Assembly (NCBI GenBank): GCA_963682055.1
Contig: OY821746.1
Span: 6,545,992 to 6,609,991, forward strand
DNA from: Primula veris
Taxonomy: Eukaryota; Streptophyta; Magnoliopsida; Ericales; Primulaceae
Direction of reading: 5' to 3'
Length of the DNA stretch: 64,000 bases
Made by a program: the position numbers and the translations under genes. Each line of letters opens with the position of its first letter. The first letter of the stretch is position 1. Below are positions 46,339 to 59,930 of this stretch, piece after piece. The notes under the pieces were generated by a model, which was given only the letters and a program-made list of their open reading frames with translations, was not told the DNA's origin and did no database searches.

Positions 46339-49084
46339 TTATTGTGGCCATTCTTTCTGGATACCGAATGTGTAGTTGATTTCCAGGTGACACTTGTTGT
46401 CATCATCTATGAACTGAAAATTGAAAAGGTATAGCAACAAATAAGTATTTTATTCTTTGTTAACCATTGTAAATTTTGATCTTTATTACCTCAGATCCAG
46501 TAGTTTTCGACTTGTTTAACAATGATAGCAATGAGGGTAGTGACCTAGAAGCATTATTGTTCCGCATTTTAAGCGTCCTAAATACCTAGACTATACATAA
46601 ACAAGTGTACTTAATTACTAACTTGAGAAACTGCTAGCAGAGAGGCAAACGGACTACGCATTGAAGCGGAAAAGGAACATGTGCAACATGAAGTTTTACA
46701 ATAGCACATGGAACTAAAAATATACAACTTTTTTATTCTAACGTATTTTTATAGAAGAATGGAAATTAAAGAAATCATCCACCTTTATGTGCACAAATGT
46801 TCCTTGACTAATTATGTCCCAAGGAGAACAATTCAAAAGTTTTCCAGATAATGTCAAATACAAATATTCAAACATAAGTACACTACGGAAGGTGAACTTC
46901 TAGATCCAATAAACCAAGTTCCGTTATGATCTTATTCACAGTTTTTCTTCAGGAATAGAAACGAAAGCAATGATGATCAGGTCCTTACCTTTGATTTTGC
47001 GGAATACGATCCTCTTGCAAAGTAGCCAGAAGGAGTGGTCTCTTCTGGCATCTCATGTATGTAAGGGTCAGCCTGAGGGCTAAATGTCCCAAGCATCTCC
47101 TTCGAATTATCAACTGAAATAAGACACTATCATTTACATCCTCAATATATAAATAAACATACGAATTGAAGTTACCCTCAATATAGAGTGTTGTGTGTAT
47201 GCACCTTTAAGACCAGTTTTCCAAACAGTGTTAGTGTACCTCAGGCCAGAAACAATATTGTTGCTGACCTTAATAGCGAATTTTAGGCGATACTGTGTCC
47301 CTTCTTTTAAAGTGAACCACACTCCTTTCGGGTCCTCGTTATCAGGGATTTGAAGAATAATATCTGGTCTACCAGGGCAGATAATAGTAAGGCTCACTAT
47401 CTTCACATCGGCTTCGAGAGTCTCCACGTCTATTGATAATCATACAAATATACTATTAAATATTAATAATGGTATATCCTGAAAAAATGACCCTTTGCAA
47501 GATCTGCAAGGTCATACTAGAATCTGAAAGTGTGGAGGCGACGTAACCAAATTGAAAAACTAGGACCAACTTAAGATTCGATGTGTAGTGTAAGGGACTC
47601 GAAGTGCATTTAACCTTTTGCTTCGTTTCCTTTTTTTTTTTTTTGTTTGGTTTTAAAAAAATGGTCATTATGTGAAACACCATAATTTTGATATCAGGTA
47701 AAAGGGTAACAAAGAATGGCGTGTGCATCTGAGTTCACTAAATTAATTCATGTTATTTTTATTTTCTTTTTGATGATAATGTTAGTTAATTCATGGAATG
47801 TTATGGATTGAAGTGGAAAGGTTTGTTGGATAGACTCGATCGGCAAGGTAGGTTACACAGTAAGTAGTAAGTACCAATCACGGGATCTTGATATGAGCCC
47901 TGTTACTAACCTAAAATAACTTCTCATTCAAAATTTAACAGTTTATTTCCGAATAATTGCAGAAGAAATTATTTAAAAAAAATACTTCCAGACTGAAGAA
48001 AACAAAGGGTGGGGTTAAGCATTCCTACGCTTAATTCATCTCTTCTATGTGAGGAATTCCTCAGCAGTTACAAGGAGCAAATACAGTAGTATATTATAAA
48101 TAATTATCACAGATAATCAAGGTAATTTACTGCCTTTACATGCATAAAAGTAGCCAAGTGTTTTAAAATGCGAAAGGGTAGCTATACCGTTTCTTCAAAA
48201 ACTTCACTGAAGCATAACTTTTTGAGCTAAAAACTTCAACCTTTTGAGCTTTAAAGCAAAGCATTTTTAGCCTAAATGAGGAACGACTAGCTTTTTGAGC
48301 TTTGATGGGAGTTTCTGAATAAAGATGGACTTTAGTCAATAATAAGTCACTACGTAAAAAACGAGACTGTGGTCATACAGGCCAGACAAGGATGGCCAAA
48401 GAACCCATTGTCATGTAAAAGTGTGTGCAAGATTAACCGATGTTTGGATGCAGCTTTTAGAAAGGAAAAAAAGCTAAACTACTGAGATGGCAAGAAAAAA
48501 TTGATTTTCTCATTTCCATGTTTTAAAGCTTTTTTTGGGGCTTAATAAGCTAAGAAAACAATAACTATTTATAAAATATCAGAGCGAAACAAGCCGTGAA
48601 CATGAACGTATATGTCAGAGAACTCAACTCAGACCATACATTGAAACGTCTGTATAGTTCTTTCACATAGACTGCGGGCGTGAGCTTAAACTTAAATTAC
48701 ACAATAATCATCAAATACGAAAATATGTAATTTCTTACCTCCAACAGCATTGACATTGCCGATAAGCTGTTCTTTCCACCTCCTCAAGCTCTCATCATCC
48801 TGCTCCCATCAAATATTCACATCTTTATATTAACCAATTATTTGAGATATAGATTTATAATCCCAAAAACTAATTAAAAATAAAAATGCGCAAACCTTAT
48901 CTTTCTCAAGGTGTTCTTTTATACTGCATTTAGGACCCAATTGCAAGCGAGCCTCTTCTTCGTCCTCCTCGGTCAGGTAACAAGAAGCCTCACTCGGTTG
49001 CCTACTCAGCTCTTCACGAGTCGGAGACATCATTGTTGGGGTTCGATTTATATTTGAATTTTCATTATCTTCATGGAAGCTCAT
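46339..49084 (-). CDS. RHOGDI: Rho GDP-dissociation inhibitor (5 exons, complete)
   Basis: Exons in gene order: 48896-49084, 48739-48799, 47205-47429, 46989-47113, 46339-46413; in frame, 224 residues. The N-terminal arm (1 to about 65) is acidic and Ser-rich with SREELSRQPSEAS-like phosphosite context, then LGPKCSIKEHLEKDKDDESLRRWKEQLIG, the switch-binding helices. From about residue 85 comes the immunoglobulin-like fold that holds the geranylgeranyl tail: LTIICPGRPDIIL, FTLKEGTQYRLKFAIKVSNNIVSGLRYTNTVWKTGL, MLGTFSPQADPYIHEMPEETTPSGYFARGSYSAKSKF, and the ending LEINYTFGIQKEWPQ. RhoGDIs extract ROP GTPases from membranes and keep them in the cytosol; Arabidopsis SCN1 restricts root-hair initiation sites this way. 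The start chosen is the Met with MSFHEDNE; upstream Met codons in frame lie in the probable 5' UTR intron region. Confidence 0.93.
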
Positions 49085-49100
49085 TTTCTTGCAAAACAAC

Positions 49101-49246
49101 CTGAAAACAAATCTAAAAGTTTCAAATTCAAAGATTGTCAAGAAAAGGAAAAGGAAATAAATAAATAAATAGGACAATGGTGTAAGTGCACATTGTATAA
49201 TAATAATTAATAGGAGTGTTTGTCAAAATTTAATGATTGAACATAC
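49101..49246 (-). other. Probable 5' UTR intron of the RhoGDI gene
   Basis: On the minus strand a donor TTTTAG|GTATGT (49246) and an acceptor GTTTTCAG|GTTGTT (49101) lie 17 bp upstream of the start codon. The upstream in-frame open stretch would then be non-coding. Confidence 0.5.
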
Positions 49247-52213
49247 CTAAAAGAGACCAACTAACAGAACAAAAGTATCATCCAAACCAACTAATGGAAA
49301 GAAAGTAAAACAAAAAGAAAAGTTGTTATTGGGAGTGAGTTTTTTTTTTTGAGGTGAGGAGGAAAAAAAATGATGTTTGACAAGTTTGGAAAATGGATAT
49401 TTTGTGGTGATCCGGAAAGTTAGATTTGTTGGGAGAAAATGATTAAAGATTAGGGAAAAGTAAATAATAAGAAATGGCCATGATTGTTCCACATTCTTGA
49501 AACATAGAATTTGTGGCGAAATGATTGGCGACTAACAAGGCTATTGAATGTTATTTGAGGTTTCAAGTTTATTGGCTCACAAACCTTGCCACATCGCATG
49601 AATTGTTTTCCCAATACATTTAAATTCTTTTCACATTTTTCCATTAGACAACGTAACTCTTTTTTTACTACTCAAACAGTATATATACCTCTTCATCCCA
49701 ATCAATTAAGTCTGCTTTAGTAATTTATGCAATAATAATGTTATTGAAATTTCAGGAATTATAATCAGGTATGTCGTAGTGGCGGTATTGTTTAGTTGAC
49801 GTATGTTTTGGGTGTTTTTATGATGTTCTCTTCTCATGTAGGCAAGTTAACACATTAAAAGTGTTGTAAACTATGATATATAGTTGCTTGGATCTATCTA
49901 CTTATTAGACTATTATTTAGCTTATGATGGTATATCTTACGTAGTGATCCTAACATAAGGTAAACCAGTACAAAGAAGGATTTTTAAACCTTAAGTTTTT
50001 GGCTCAAGTTTGATTGCTCTACAAATAATCATTTTGGTTCCTTTCGAGGTTTTCGTTTCTCTCGTCTCACAGTTTATATTCACTTTTTGGTCATGGGAAT
50101 AAATTCCAACAGTTGAGATATTAGATATGTAAAAGAATGACGTTCCGCATCTCAACCGATAGTTTTTATTCCAACGACTGAAAACAAGGCTTCGGCAGCT
50201 AAAGTTGGTTGCAAACTTCAGCATTCGTTCCGAAAAATAAACTAAAATACTGCAATGGGCAGAGTGGCCATTCATGTTCAGGCAGTTCATCCCAGACCTA
50301 GCCTCGCCCCCCTTTCTTATAAAAAGAAAAAAAGGAGCAGCAAGTCCTAGACCTCATGTTAGTTGCAGTGAAGTGCAGATATTTATAAGCACGAGTCTTA
50401 AAAACAAGTGGAGAACTCATTACTAAATTCCCTAATTTTGTTTATTGAGGAAACAAACCATCAACATGAAAAAAATTAGAAACCAGAAATAAATAATCCC
50501 TGTAACAAGTTAGACATGCACAAATCAGATGTTAAGGAGTAATCCTCCACAACTCAGGCCTTACAAAAAGAAATCTTCTCATCTGACATGGTGGCATATG
50601 TAGACAGGACTTGTTTTCTTTAACTAAAAGGAAATGCATAATAAGCCTAAACATACTATCAAAACAGCTGATAAACTCTTAAAAGAGTACAAATAAGTAA
50701 GCAAAAGCATCTCTATAGTCCTACTTAAAATACACAGCCTTTGTTTGGATACTACCCCTTCCCGGTCAGTTTCTTCCTTTGAACTGTAACTCTGTTACTT
50801 CTAATATTCATCATCATCTAAAACATTGAAATTTCATAGCTCTGCCAATTAGTTTGTTTCAATTAAGTGATGGTAAATCATGTACATGAACGAACGAACT
50901 CTTTCCTACCATCATTATGTTTCCTTCTACATTATAAGAATCAAAATCGAACTAAATACAGTTCTACAAACTCTCCAAGCAAGCACACATATGAGGTGAT
51001 GAACTCATAATCTGACAAATACCTTGATTAACACTTGTATAATCATATACTTATATTTGCTAGGCCTGCATAACTATAAAATACCGTGCAATAACAGAAA
51101 AAGCAGACTCGTCAGAATAATTTTGAGATCGCTTAATAAGACACAATACATCATCAATTATTAAATACCGAATCCACTAGATTCAAAATTAGATATCCTA
51201 CACAATAATAAGGTCATTAACTTCCATAATAAGTTCTGTTTGCCACATACTCTTAATATGAAATTAAAAGCACATAAACATTATGAAAGTAACAAATACC
51301 AGGCACTACCTATTCTTAAAAAAAGTTAAAAATCTTGGGTATAGGGATGGATTTATTCCAACTTCATAGGGCTTATAAAAAAAAAACTGAACTTTGTACA
51401 AGAGCAATAACATTGTTGCACACTTACAAAATTTAACCATGCAAAACCTAAAATATATTATTATCCCAATGTAACTCAAAAGTGTTCATAATTAATAGGT
51501 GACTACAATTTTATTTTATTTTAAAAGGTGTTACACCAGAAACAGGACATTATACTCGCAGCAAAAAAAATGTTTAAAGTCGTCATTAGGTAGTTTGCAA
51601 TTTTTTTTTTTTTATCTAAACCTGGGTAATAGCTTGTTAGGCCGTTAATGTAAGTGGTGATAAAGTATTTTTTATTTTCTTAAAAAAATGATGACAAACA
51701 ATAAATCAATTAAGAGAAGCTGGATGCTAAAAGCCACAACACTAATACACTATGGACCAGAAAATTTAATTCCTCAACAAACGGTAATTAAACAAATATT
51801 TTAAGTAAAAAAAATAAAAACTCCCAAATAAGCCAACAAATAAATGGAAACGACATAAGAATATATACTTGAAAGGCTACATTGTGAATATTCAAGAATA
51901 GATTGAAGTGATCTACCAATGTCTATTCTCTAGTTAACTAGGAAAAAAAAACCTAGTAGATAATGAACAAAACTTGATAAATATGCATGTGTTTGTGTTT
52001 ATACATAAGAAGAGAGTACCAAGGTTAATTGTAGGCGATTGTTAGTTTATGTGATAATTCGGGATATGCCACATATGTTTCGTAATTTCCAACCCTCTTA
52101 ATTTGAATTTATTTACTACATTTATCTTGATGATATAAAATCATACTATTAATATAAACAAAATTAAGAAAAATTAGGTTGTCAAATTTTATCTAATTTT
52201 TTCAAAAATACAT

Positions 52214-52387
52214 TCATTCTATTTTAATAATTACCAATGTACATAATCTAATTAATTAACAATTCGTTTTAACCTGCATAACTACAATAAATGATATCAG
52301 ATCTGAATATTATGTTGAAAATAAAATATATTACGAGATTTATGTCATTACGCGTCTCACACGCAACGCGTGGGCTAATTTTACTAG
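52214..52387 (+). mobile_element. Short Helitron-like element
   Basis: The 3' end ACGCGTCTCACACGCAACGC then GTGGGCTAATTTTACTAG, followed by T, shares hairpin and CTAG terminus with the element ending at 34155. A 5' end TCATTCTATTTTAATAATTA is similar to that of the first copy. Ends inferred by comparison of the two. Confidence 0.45.
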
Positions 52388-53514
52388 TATTTGTATATAT
52401 ATATACAGGCATCATAAGACCAATAAAAATCATCCACGTATGAAAAAGAAACACTAATTAATATGGGAATAAATTTAAATCTAATTTTATGTTAACATTA
52501 GTTAATTAACACTTTTTTACTTCAAAATAATATTGTTATCCTGCCCACTAAGTTAACGTTGTTTAAGTTTATTGTTAAAATTGACTACTATCTCTTTCTT
52601 TTCTATTTTCAATAATAATATTCTATTTACTAAATTTATTGTTAGTGATAAAACATTCGATAAATTTATTAATTAAACACACTAATATGAGACTTTAATG
52701 GTAATTATGGATAATATACTTGACATTTTAACATACATATACTTCACTATTTAATAATAAAAAAATAACAAAACCATACTTGCTCTAACATACAAATATC
52801 TCTTGAAACAATTGAGTCATACATTTGATAAGGTACCAAAATTGAGGAAGCTTTATTTGTTTTACTGAAACTTCTGATACCAATTTTTTTTTATAGTGTA
52901 TATAACAAGGTTGCATTTTCAAATTTAATTGAAAACGTTATCATATAGTACTTCCGAAGATTTCGTAGAATCAATGTTGACGGCTACAATAATTTACAGC
53001 TCTCGTTTCTCAACCCAGTCTGCCAAATTCATCACTTGACTAAGTAGAACGGATTGCTCGTGTCTGAACTATAATAACTTGTATAGTTGTATGGAACAAT
53101 GCAATAGACTGGTGCAGCTGGGTGCATAGATCCATGGACTAGTTTTCCCATGTCCGAGTTGTGTCTCTTTTTTAGCCCCAGTAAGCAACCAGAGATGGCC
53201 CTTTGGTAAATACTCGGGTGACGGAGCGAAATTAATTATTATTTTTTTAAATATATACAAAAGGGTGAATTTTTCCTTTGGGTATAACTTGGAAGAGTGA
53301 ATATTTTCGATCATGACCAATGTTTTAAAAATCGCGCTATATAGCGTTTTTTTCAACGAAAAACCACTATTTGGCTGGAATTGCGCTAAAATCGCGCTAT
53401 AGTGGACCAAAAACGCAAAAAGCGCGAAATTCTGGACCAAAAGCGTAAATAGCGAGTTAGGAAAAAAAAACAGCAGATCTAAATAATTAATATATACTGT
53501 GTAATTTTTATAAA

Positions 53515-53710
53515 AGTGTGTGCAATCCAGATGGTTAAGACATTGCTGTTATTTTCAGCAGACCCAAGTTCAAAACTCATCCACATGACTAATGTGTCGG
53601 TAACATCTGGGCCGCTACTGCCAGTAAGCCTACCTTCATTCATTTTGTTACAGTAAAAACTTGAACAAACAAAATTTTGAATTACCCAAAAAGTTGCAGC
53701 CTGGTTTTTC
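53515..53710 (+). repeat. Possible SINE (tRNA-related head)
   Basis: ATGGTTAAGACATTGCTG is followed 20-30 bp later by CCCAAGTTCAAAACTC, which resemble RNA polymerase III A- and B-boxes, but each has mismatches. No clear tail or target duplication found. Confidence 0.3.
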
Positions 53711-54184
53711 ATCCTAAGATAAACTTAACCTTTGGGAACTTAACTCACTTTCGAAATGATTCTTTATCTTCATTATGCAAAACAAGATTTACCATTACAG
53801 AAAATCTGTTCATGCCAAAATTCAATAAAGAAGCAACTCCTCAAACTTAACCTCTAATGAGTAGTCATTCATATATTTTCATTATTTTGTTACATTTGTT
53901 CTTATTATAAAATAATACACAAACCAAACTTTCACATCGTAACATGTCGGGAAACAGAAAAACATATCTAACAAAAGCATCCCGACTGTAAGCTTTTAAA
54001 ACACATCTCGTCCATCCTTGTAATTTACCCATCTCCATCTTATGTGTTGTTCACTGGAAAAGCCACATAATTGTGGGGTATTAGACTTTTCGGTTCACCT
54101 GGTAATTCCCAATATCAGAAAATATTTAGTTCAATTAACAAATACGCTCCTTGGTATCACCTCGACAACTACGCTTGCCTCTAG

Positions 54185-57100
54185 CTAGGACTGGTCACTA
54201 CGTGGCCCTCCAAATATAGGTCTCATGTAAGCATCGTCGAATCTCCTCCAATACGAATGTATAGTGTACACAGGCCTCTCCATTAGCATCGACAAACTAT
54301 TTTTTGCTCGGCTTATATTAGTTGCAGCAGATTCATCAAACGATAATAATGGAAGAGTAGTGTCATCTTTCAGAGATGGTTCTCGGCTAATATTGCTGTG
54401 GGTATGCGGGGGAAGAAGGTACCTTATTAATGGCTTTGTCAGGAATCCAAAAACCTTCGACAAATATATTTTAATTGTTACTAGAATATACAATAAAGTT
54501 TGTGGTGTAAAAGTCTTATTAGCTTAACAACTTACTATTGTGCTGAAGAGAACGACGATGATTGTGGTGGTGATCATTGAAGCATTTAGAGGGTCCAATG
54601 TAACACCCGAGTATGTGAACTGTATGAGAATATTAATAAACAGAAGGTTTTCCCCAAGGTCTGATTTTACGCACGAAGTATAAGTATCTAAGAAAAAACA
54701 TCCGATATAAGAAGAAAGCCTACGGAAGAAATGTGATTTTACCTCTTTGAAAGCCAATGCAATGGAGACGGCCCCTCTCATGAGTCCAGCCCACCATATT
54801 ACTATCTGTTCAGAAAAAAACATGTCATTAGAAATCATGCCCTTCATTTTCTGTCTGTAAAAATGCTTATTAATATTCACCTGGTGCTTAAATGTGATCG
54901 AGAACCCTCTGTCAGCACGTCTATTCATATGGTTAGACAACATAGAAAGAGGAAATACAAAGGCTGCACGTCCAAGTAGAATGAGAAGCATCGTAGTACT
55001 GTATACACCCAAAGATGTTCCAAAGCTGTGATAACGTGACGTAAGCATGATCAGAACCGGCACCAAATTAAAATATCATATCTAATTTATCAGATATATA
55101 GTCAGCAAATCAAGTACAAGCAGTGTCACAAAACAGTTAGATCACATGGACGAATGATTTAAAATTGTATATAGCTATACAGATTAGTGAGTTCAAAGAT
55201 GTGGATTTCTGAAACTTCCCAACAAATTAAAAGCCAGCGAGTAGTAAATTTATTTCTACCTTAATTGGCTCGTCTTCCATTTCTCTATATCAAGAGCATC
55301 CATCCCAACATAGAGAAATATGAAAGCTTCTGCAATGAAAGATATTGTAGCAAAGACGTGCCTGCATTCACGGCGGTTGGTGTAAGTTAAACTCGAGACC
55401 TGACCTGCTGCTCAATTTTTTTCACAAATGCTGGCAAATAGCTAACAAGGTATACTAGAGAATATACTACACTTACTGATATGTGGTTTACACTTTACGC
55501 ACCTGGTCGTGATTCTTGAAATTTCTGTTACATTGTGCCATGCATAGTGTGACATTAGGACCCCGCAAAAGAAGACGGTGAGAATGCCACTGAGCTTCAA
55601 CAGCTAAATAGGCAATAAAAGGTAAAAGTGAAGTATTCCTTTATATGCAATTCAAGTATTGAACTAAAGTAAATCGAGCAAACTATACCTCCGCCAGCAT
55701 GTAGGACAAATATGACATCAACATCATTAGAGCAATTTCTCGTACACTTGAGTGTCTGTGGATACAAAGGGGAAGAAGAAACAATTACCTCAAAAGAAAA
55801 AGAACATGAAAAACAACAGCGTGTTTTTACGGTCTTACCAATTTCTGTGCAGGTTAACTTACCTGCCAAAGTATAGCCCTCTAAGAACATAGGCTGTCAA
55901 AAGCCCAGACTGAAAAAACAATTAACATGTTCGCCTTCAGAGAGATAGAGAGATGTCTGTCGCATATCAGAGATGAAATACTAGAAACTGTGTGCATCCC
56001 CAACCCCCAATTATGGGCACGTTTGGTTGCATGAAGTACAAACGTAGCAAAAAAAAGAATCGTTTGATGTGGAGAATTATACTGTTTTACCGTATTCATA
56101 AGAGTCATGAGTGTACTCACAAAAAGATGTGTACTTGCTGTATTAGTAATTTTGGAGCATTGAAGATTACTATTTTATCGTGCTTTATAATTGAAAATAT
56201 ACTTCTTGAAAGCAGAGGGGATCCATTAACTTCAGTACAGTTTTGTGCATCAAAAACTTTATAAATTTACTTTTTCCATAAGTTATTACTTATCTCATCT
56301 TTTACTTTTGTATTTGTACTTAAAAGTACAAAAGTAAGAAATGAGATAGTTCACCAAACAAGCCCTACGAAACACTATCCAACGTCGAATTTTATAAGCT
56401 TACAGCAACTCCAAGAGCAGTGCTAGCGGTGAATAAGTACAAAAAATCTCCAAGAAGATGAACACCGGCCCATCCATCAAGTCTGGATACATCAAGCTTC
56501 TGAATTGCATTGAAAAGTACAACTGATGTGGCATCATTCACCACTCCCTCACCAAACACTAGGCTATACAACAAAGGGGTCTCGTCTTGATGTAGAACCT
56601 GCACTGGTTAATTTCAAAATCCTTCCGTGATTATTTGAATATAATAAGCTGATTTAAATGTTAAGGGAAAATGAATTAACGAACCTGCAGGGTACATACT
56701 GTATCTGTCGAAGAAAATATCGTTCCTAAAGCTGAACCACGTATGAAACAAGTCTTGTATCAGGAAACCATTCTTGAACATTATAATAAATGGAAATTTA
56801 GCTTGCTATTCTATAATTCGAGAAGAATAAGGAACCAACCAAGATATTCAGAAGGAGTCAAATGATCAAGCCCAAACTTGGGAAACAGCCACCAACTACC
56901 TAAAGAAAAGTAAATCAATATGAAATCGAAAAGTAAAGAGATAAGAAGTGTGGAACCTAACAACTAGAAAATGTGGCTTGCTAGAATGTAAAAAATAAAA
57001 ATAATACCAGAAGTGATAACAACTGATGATATGAAAACTCCTATAATTCCGAATAACATGATTGTTAAGAAGTTGTGGAAGAACTGTTTTTTCTTCACTT

Positions 57101-58702
57101 GAAACCTGTTGAACATCCAAAAAAAAATGCTTAAACATGTTGGTACTGGCTGTAGAGTCTGATTATAATAAAGAATGTAGTTCGAAATGAAAATGATCTT
57201 ACCCCGCATTGAAGATAATAGGTGGAAGGAGATATATAAAGAAGAGTTCTTCATCAAATCGTAAGATGTGGGAATTTTTCCCCTTGGTTATTAGCAAGAT
57301 TACGGTCCCACTAATCCCTCCCTGTTTCAGGATAAAGAAAATTAAATTAAATTTGATGGAAATAACCAATTAAGCAACATCAAGGCTTCAGTGCGTAATC
57401 CCTACTCAACATTAAGATTTTGTTACACATTCATAACTCATGTACTCATCCCACTGCATAACTTTAGTCAAGTATTCCAACTAAAAGAAAAATAAATTGT
57501 ATTGTCTTTCAGTTTTGACATTTATGTTCATCAGCTACCGGTTAGTCAACTAACATAATGAACGATAGTTACGAATATGCAAAATTGAAAAGGCTAGCAT
57601 ATAGAGACTATATACAAAGTGAAAATTTCCCAACCGATTATTTCTGTACTTCCCAGCAAGAACAATTCTAAAAAAAACCTGCCGAATACCGATGATATGT
57701 TACATATATCTACCACTACCAGGACCAACCTTGCATTTCTAGCTATTCATAATGTGTTGTGTTTCGGGATTCCACGTAAATGGCATCACCTGATGTGCTA
57801 TACTGGAAATGATGGGAGACTAAACTAATTCACACGAACATTAAATTTAATAGTTCGGTACACATCATTGGTATAGTCGTATAGACTAGCAACTATGGGT
57901 AGTAGCAGGCCCAATTTGCATATGATATAGCACGAGAGTATATTTTTTTGATAGACTTGTATCCATACCTATTTAACTATCTTGTTATACAGTATAATTT
58001 ATAAATAGTTAAAAGGGGCTATGGCACACCGCGTACAGATAAATAGATTAAAATACCATGTTACTCCATCACAAATTGTTTGGCTTATACGAAACTACAT
58101 GCAATTTTGATCGAAAAATAACTTATATCTAAATTGTCGAAATCAAATTTTTCAAAAGTTAATCACATAGTTCAAATGTTAAACTATATGAACAAATTTT
58201 AAAAATTTATATTTCAACAATTTAAGCACGAGATATTTGTCGATAAAAGTTGTATGTAAATACATAGTATTTCAATATTCTGAGACAGAGGAAGTAGGAG
58301 AACTTTACAAAATATTGCCCGTTTTCCATTTCAGCCTGTGCATGAAAATGAAAAAACTTCGATACGAAATTCTGCCAATCTAGGATCCTGATTGGCATTT
58401 GTAATGTTTAATTCCCAATCTCCTATCGTTTCTTACAAATTTGGTTGTCACCCCCATGGGGTACTAAACATTACAAATACTAATTACATAAATCTTGATC
58501 TAAATGACAAAAATAAAAAGGAAAACTTAGAAATAGTAAATATTACAAAGATAATGGCAGTGATGGACTCGTTAACCCATTTGTTTTCTTCAAGTAAATG
58601 ACCAATCACCAAACACAAACACAAAACCGCTACAAATACCGTCACCGGTACCACTCTGCCATGCTCATCACCACCCAGGTTCATCACTGCACCAAACTCC
58701 AT
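54185..58702 (-). CDS. NHX: Vacuolar Na+(K+)/H+ exchanger, class I NHX (14 exons, complete)
   Basis: Exons in gene order: 58547-58702, 57203-57321, 57008-57105, 56840-56899, 56685-56731, 56404-56598, 55863-55909, 55689-55755, 55503-55603, 55260-55361, 54881-55025, 54743-54805, 54536-54619, 54185-54454; in frame, 517 residues. The product is a multi-pass CPA1 antiporter. The amiloride-binding motif LFFIYLLPPI is in exon 2; the transport core includes FSSTDTVCTLQ and FGEGVVNDATSVV (exons 5-6), with the ND pair of this family. SGILTVFFCGVLMSHYAWHN (exon 9) and GLMRGAVSIALAF (exon 12) are also conserved. The cytosolic/luminal tail is short and ends YWRRFDDAYMRPIFGG. Overall sequence (VNESITAI, SWWLFPKFG) is closest to what I recall of Arabidopsis NHX3/NHX4 rather than NHX1/2. 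Role: exchange of vacuolar H+ for Na+ or K+, giving ion storage and pH control. Confidence 0.94.
56013..56370. mobile_element. hAT-like MITE in NHX intron 6
   Basis: The left end GGGCACGTTTGGTTGCATG pairs imperfectly with the right end GTTCACCAAACAAGCCCT. It lies in the intron between 55909 and 56404. The interior has an inverted CTTTTGTATTTGTACTT / AAGTACAAAAG hairpin near 56310-56340. Confidence 0.5.
58059..58295. mobile_element. MITE family A copy in NHX intron 1
   Basis: It shares CATGCAATTTTGATCG, AATTGTCGAAAT, AAAAGTTAATCACATAG and TTTAAGCACGAGATATTTGT with the copies at 3546-3958, and ends in a GAGACAGAGGAAGTAG variant of the CTCCCTCCGT terminus. It lies in the 1.2-kb first intron of the NHX gene. 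Confidence 0.6.
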
Positions 58703-59930
58703 ACCATGTATTTATTTATATTTGTAAAAAATGAAACGTGTGTTACATATATATATATATATTTGTGTTTTATATAACTTCTTAAGATAGAGTCTAAGCT
58801 CTGGGGTTTATATGTACGGAAGATATGGAGAGATTTAAGATACGCGTGGCGCGAATGTAACACGTGTAATTGTCCTGGTTGATTGCCGGTGCAATAGTTT
58901 TATTAGTTTTTTGTAAATTACATGAGTGAACTACATTATTGGTATCCACGGTTTCATTGATTTTTTATTTGGACGATGAGTTTTGTATCCTATCAATTTA
59001 TTTTAACCATTAGAAATTGTGATGAGACACAATGCCATTAAACATACGGGTAAGGGACCAGTTGAAGATAACATGAGACACATCCGCGCATTTGTTATCT
59101 CAAAACATATTTTTTTTTTAAATTTAATAATTATGGTATAAAAAGTAACATGTATTTCAGGTAACATAAAATTCAATTTATACCTTATATATGAGTAATG
59201 TATATGATTCACTTGGTGAATATAATAGTAATAAACAATCATGAGGTCCACATTCTTGTGGTTGAAATATTGTTATGATTATTAAATGATAATAAATAAA
59301 TAAATAAAATAATGTAGGGTTATTATAAGAAAATTAATAAGCAAGCTGAAATTTTGTGTAAATGTAAACGTTTTATTAAAAGACATAATATGTGTTAGTT
59401 TTGAGAAAATTGTTAAGATTGCTGATGCGGTTGCACTGAGACTGTGTCCCCTCTTATTTTGATAAAAATGATGAAAAGGGAAAAACTTCTATGTATTAGT
59501 TTGACTAATTTTTTTTTAAATATTAGTTTTTCAACGCCTATGAACAAAACTTATATAGAGTATTCGGAAAAAATCATATAGGATATCGGCCCCTCTTATT
59601 TTAAAGAATATGATTCCTGGATTACATACGAAATTGCTATAAATAGAATTTTTCTTGCACGTGAATCAGAAACAAAATAAGTAATGTAGGTTTTTCCTTC
59701 ATTGTGTTAGTCATGATCAATGAAAGGTATTGTGGGCTCAATTAATTATCAATTGGTTTGTCAACTAAATTTTACATGATATGTTTGTTAGTTTTTGATA
59801 GTCTCCTATGTAGGTCACTCTAGGTATAGTCAGCTCGAGGAAAATTGAGTTTGTAGTTGTACATATAGAGATCTTGAAAATTCTTTAGAGCTTAAAACAT
59901 ATATTCTAGTGGAATAAAAATAACAACAAA
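58703..59930. other. Divergent intergenic region between NHX and GDPDL
   Basis: Promoter side of both genes (NHX on minus, GDPDL on plus). A (TA)n run lies at 58749-58761, 47 bp upstream of the NHX start codon. A TATAAATA lies at 59638-59645, about 290 bp upstream of the GDPDL start; it would imply a long leader. No other gene seen. Confidence 0.45.

Larger units (their letters stand above)
49247..54184. other. Intergenic between RhoGDI and NHX, no gene seen
   Basis: AT-rich sequence. It holds a Helitron-like 3' end (52387), a cluster of GCGCTAT/ATAGCG words (53325-53460) and a tRNA-related fragment (53515-53710). Frames such as 49991-50290 (-) and 53069-53440 (-) have no family features and were not called. 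Confidence 0.5.

Noticed and set aside
55597..55890. Minus-strand frame reading a His-Ala-Gly-Gly motif in the NHX gene
   Set aside because: It reads exon 8 of NHX in the wrong frame across the intron.
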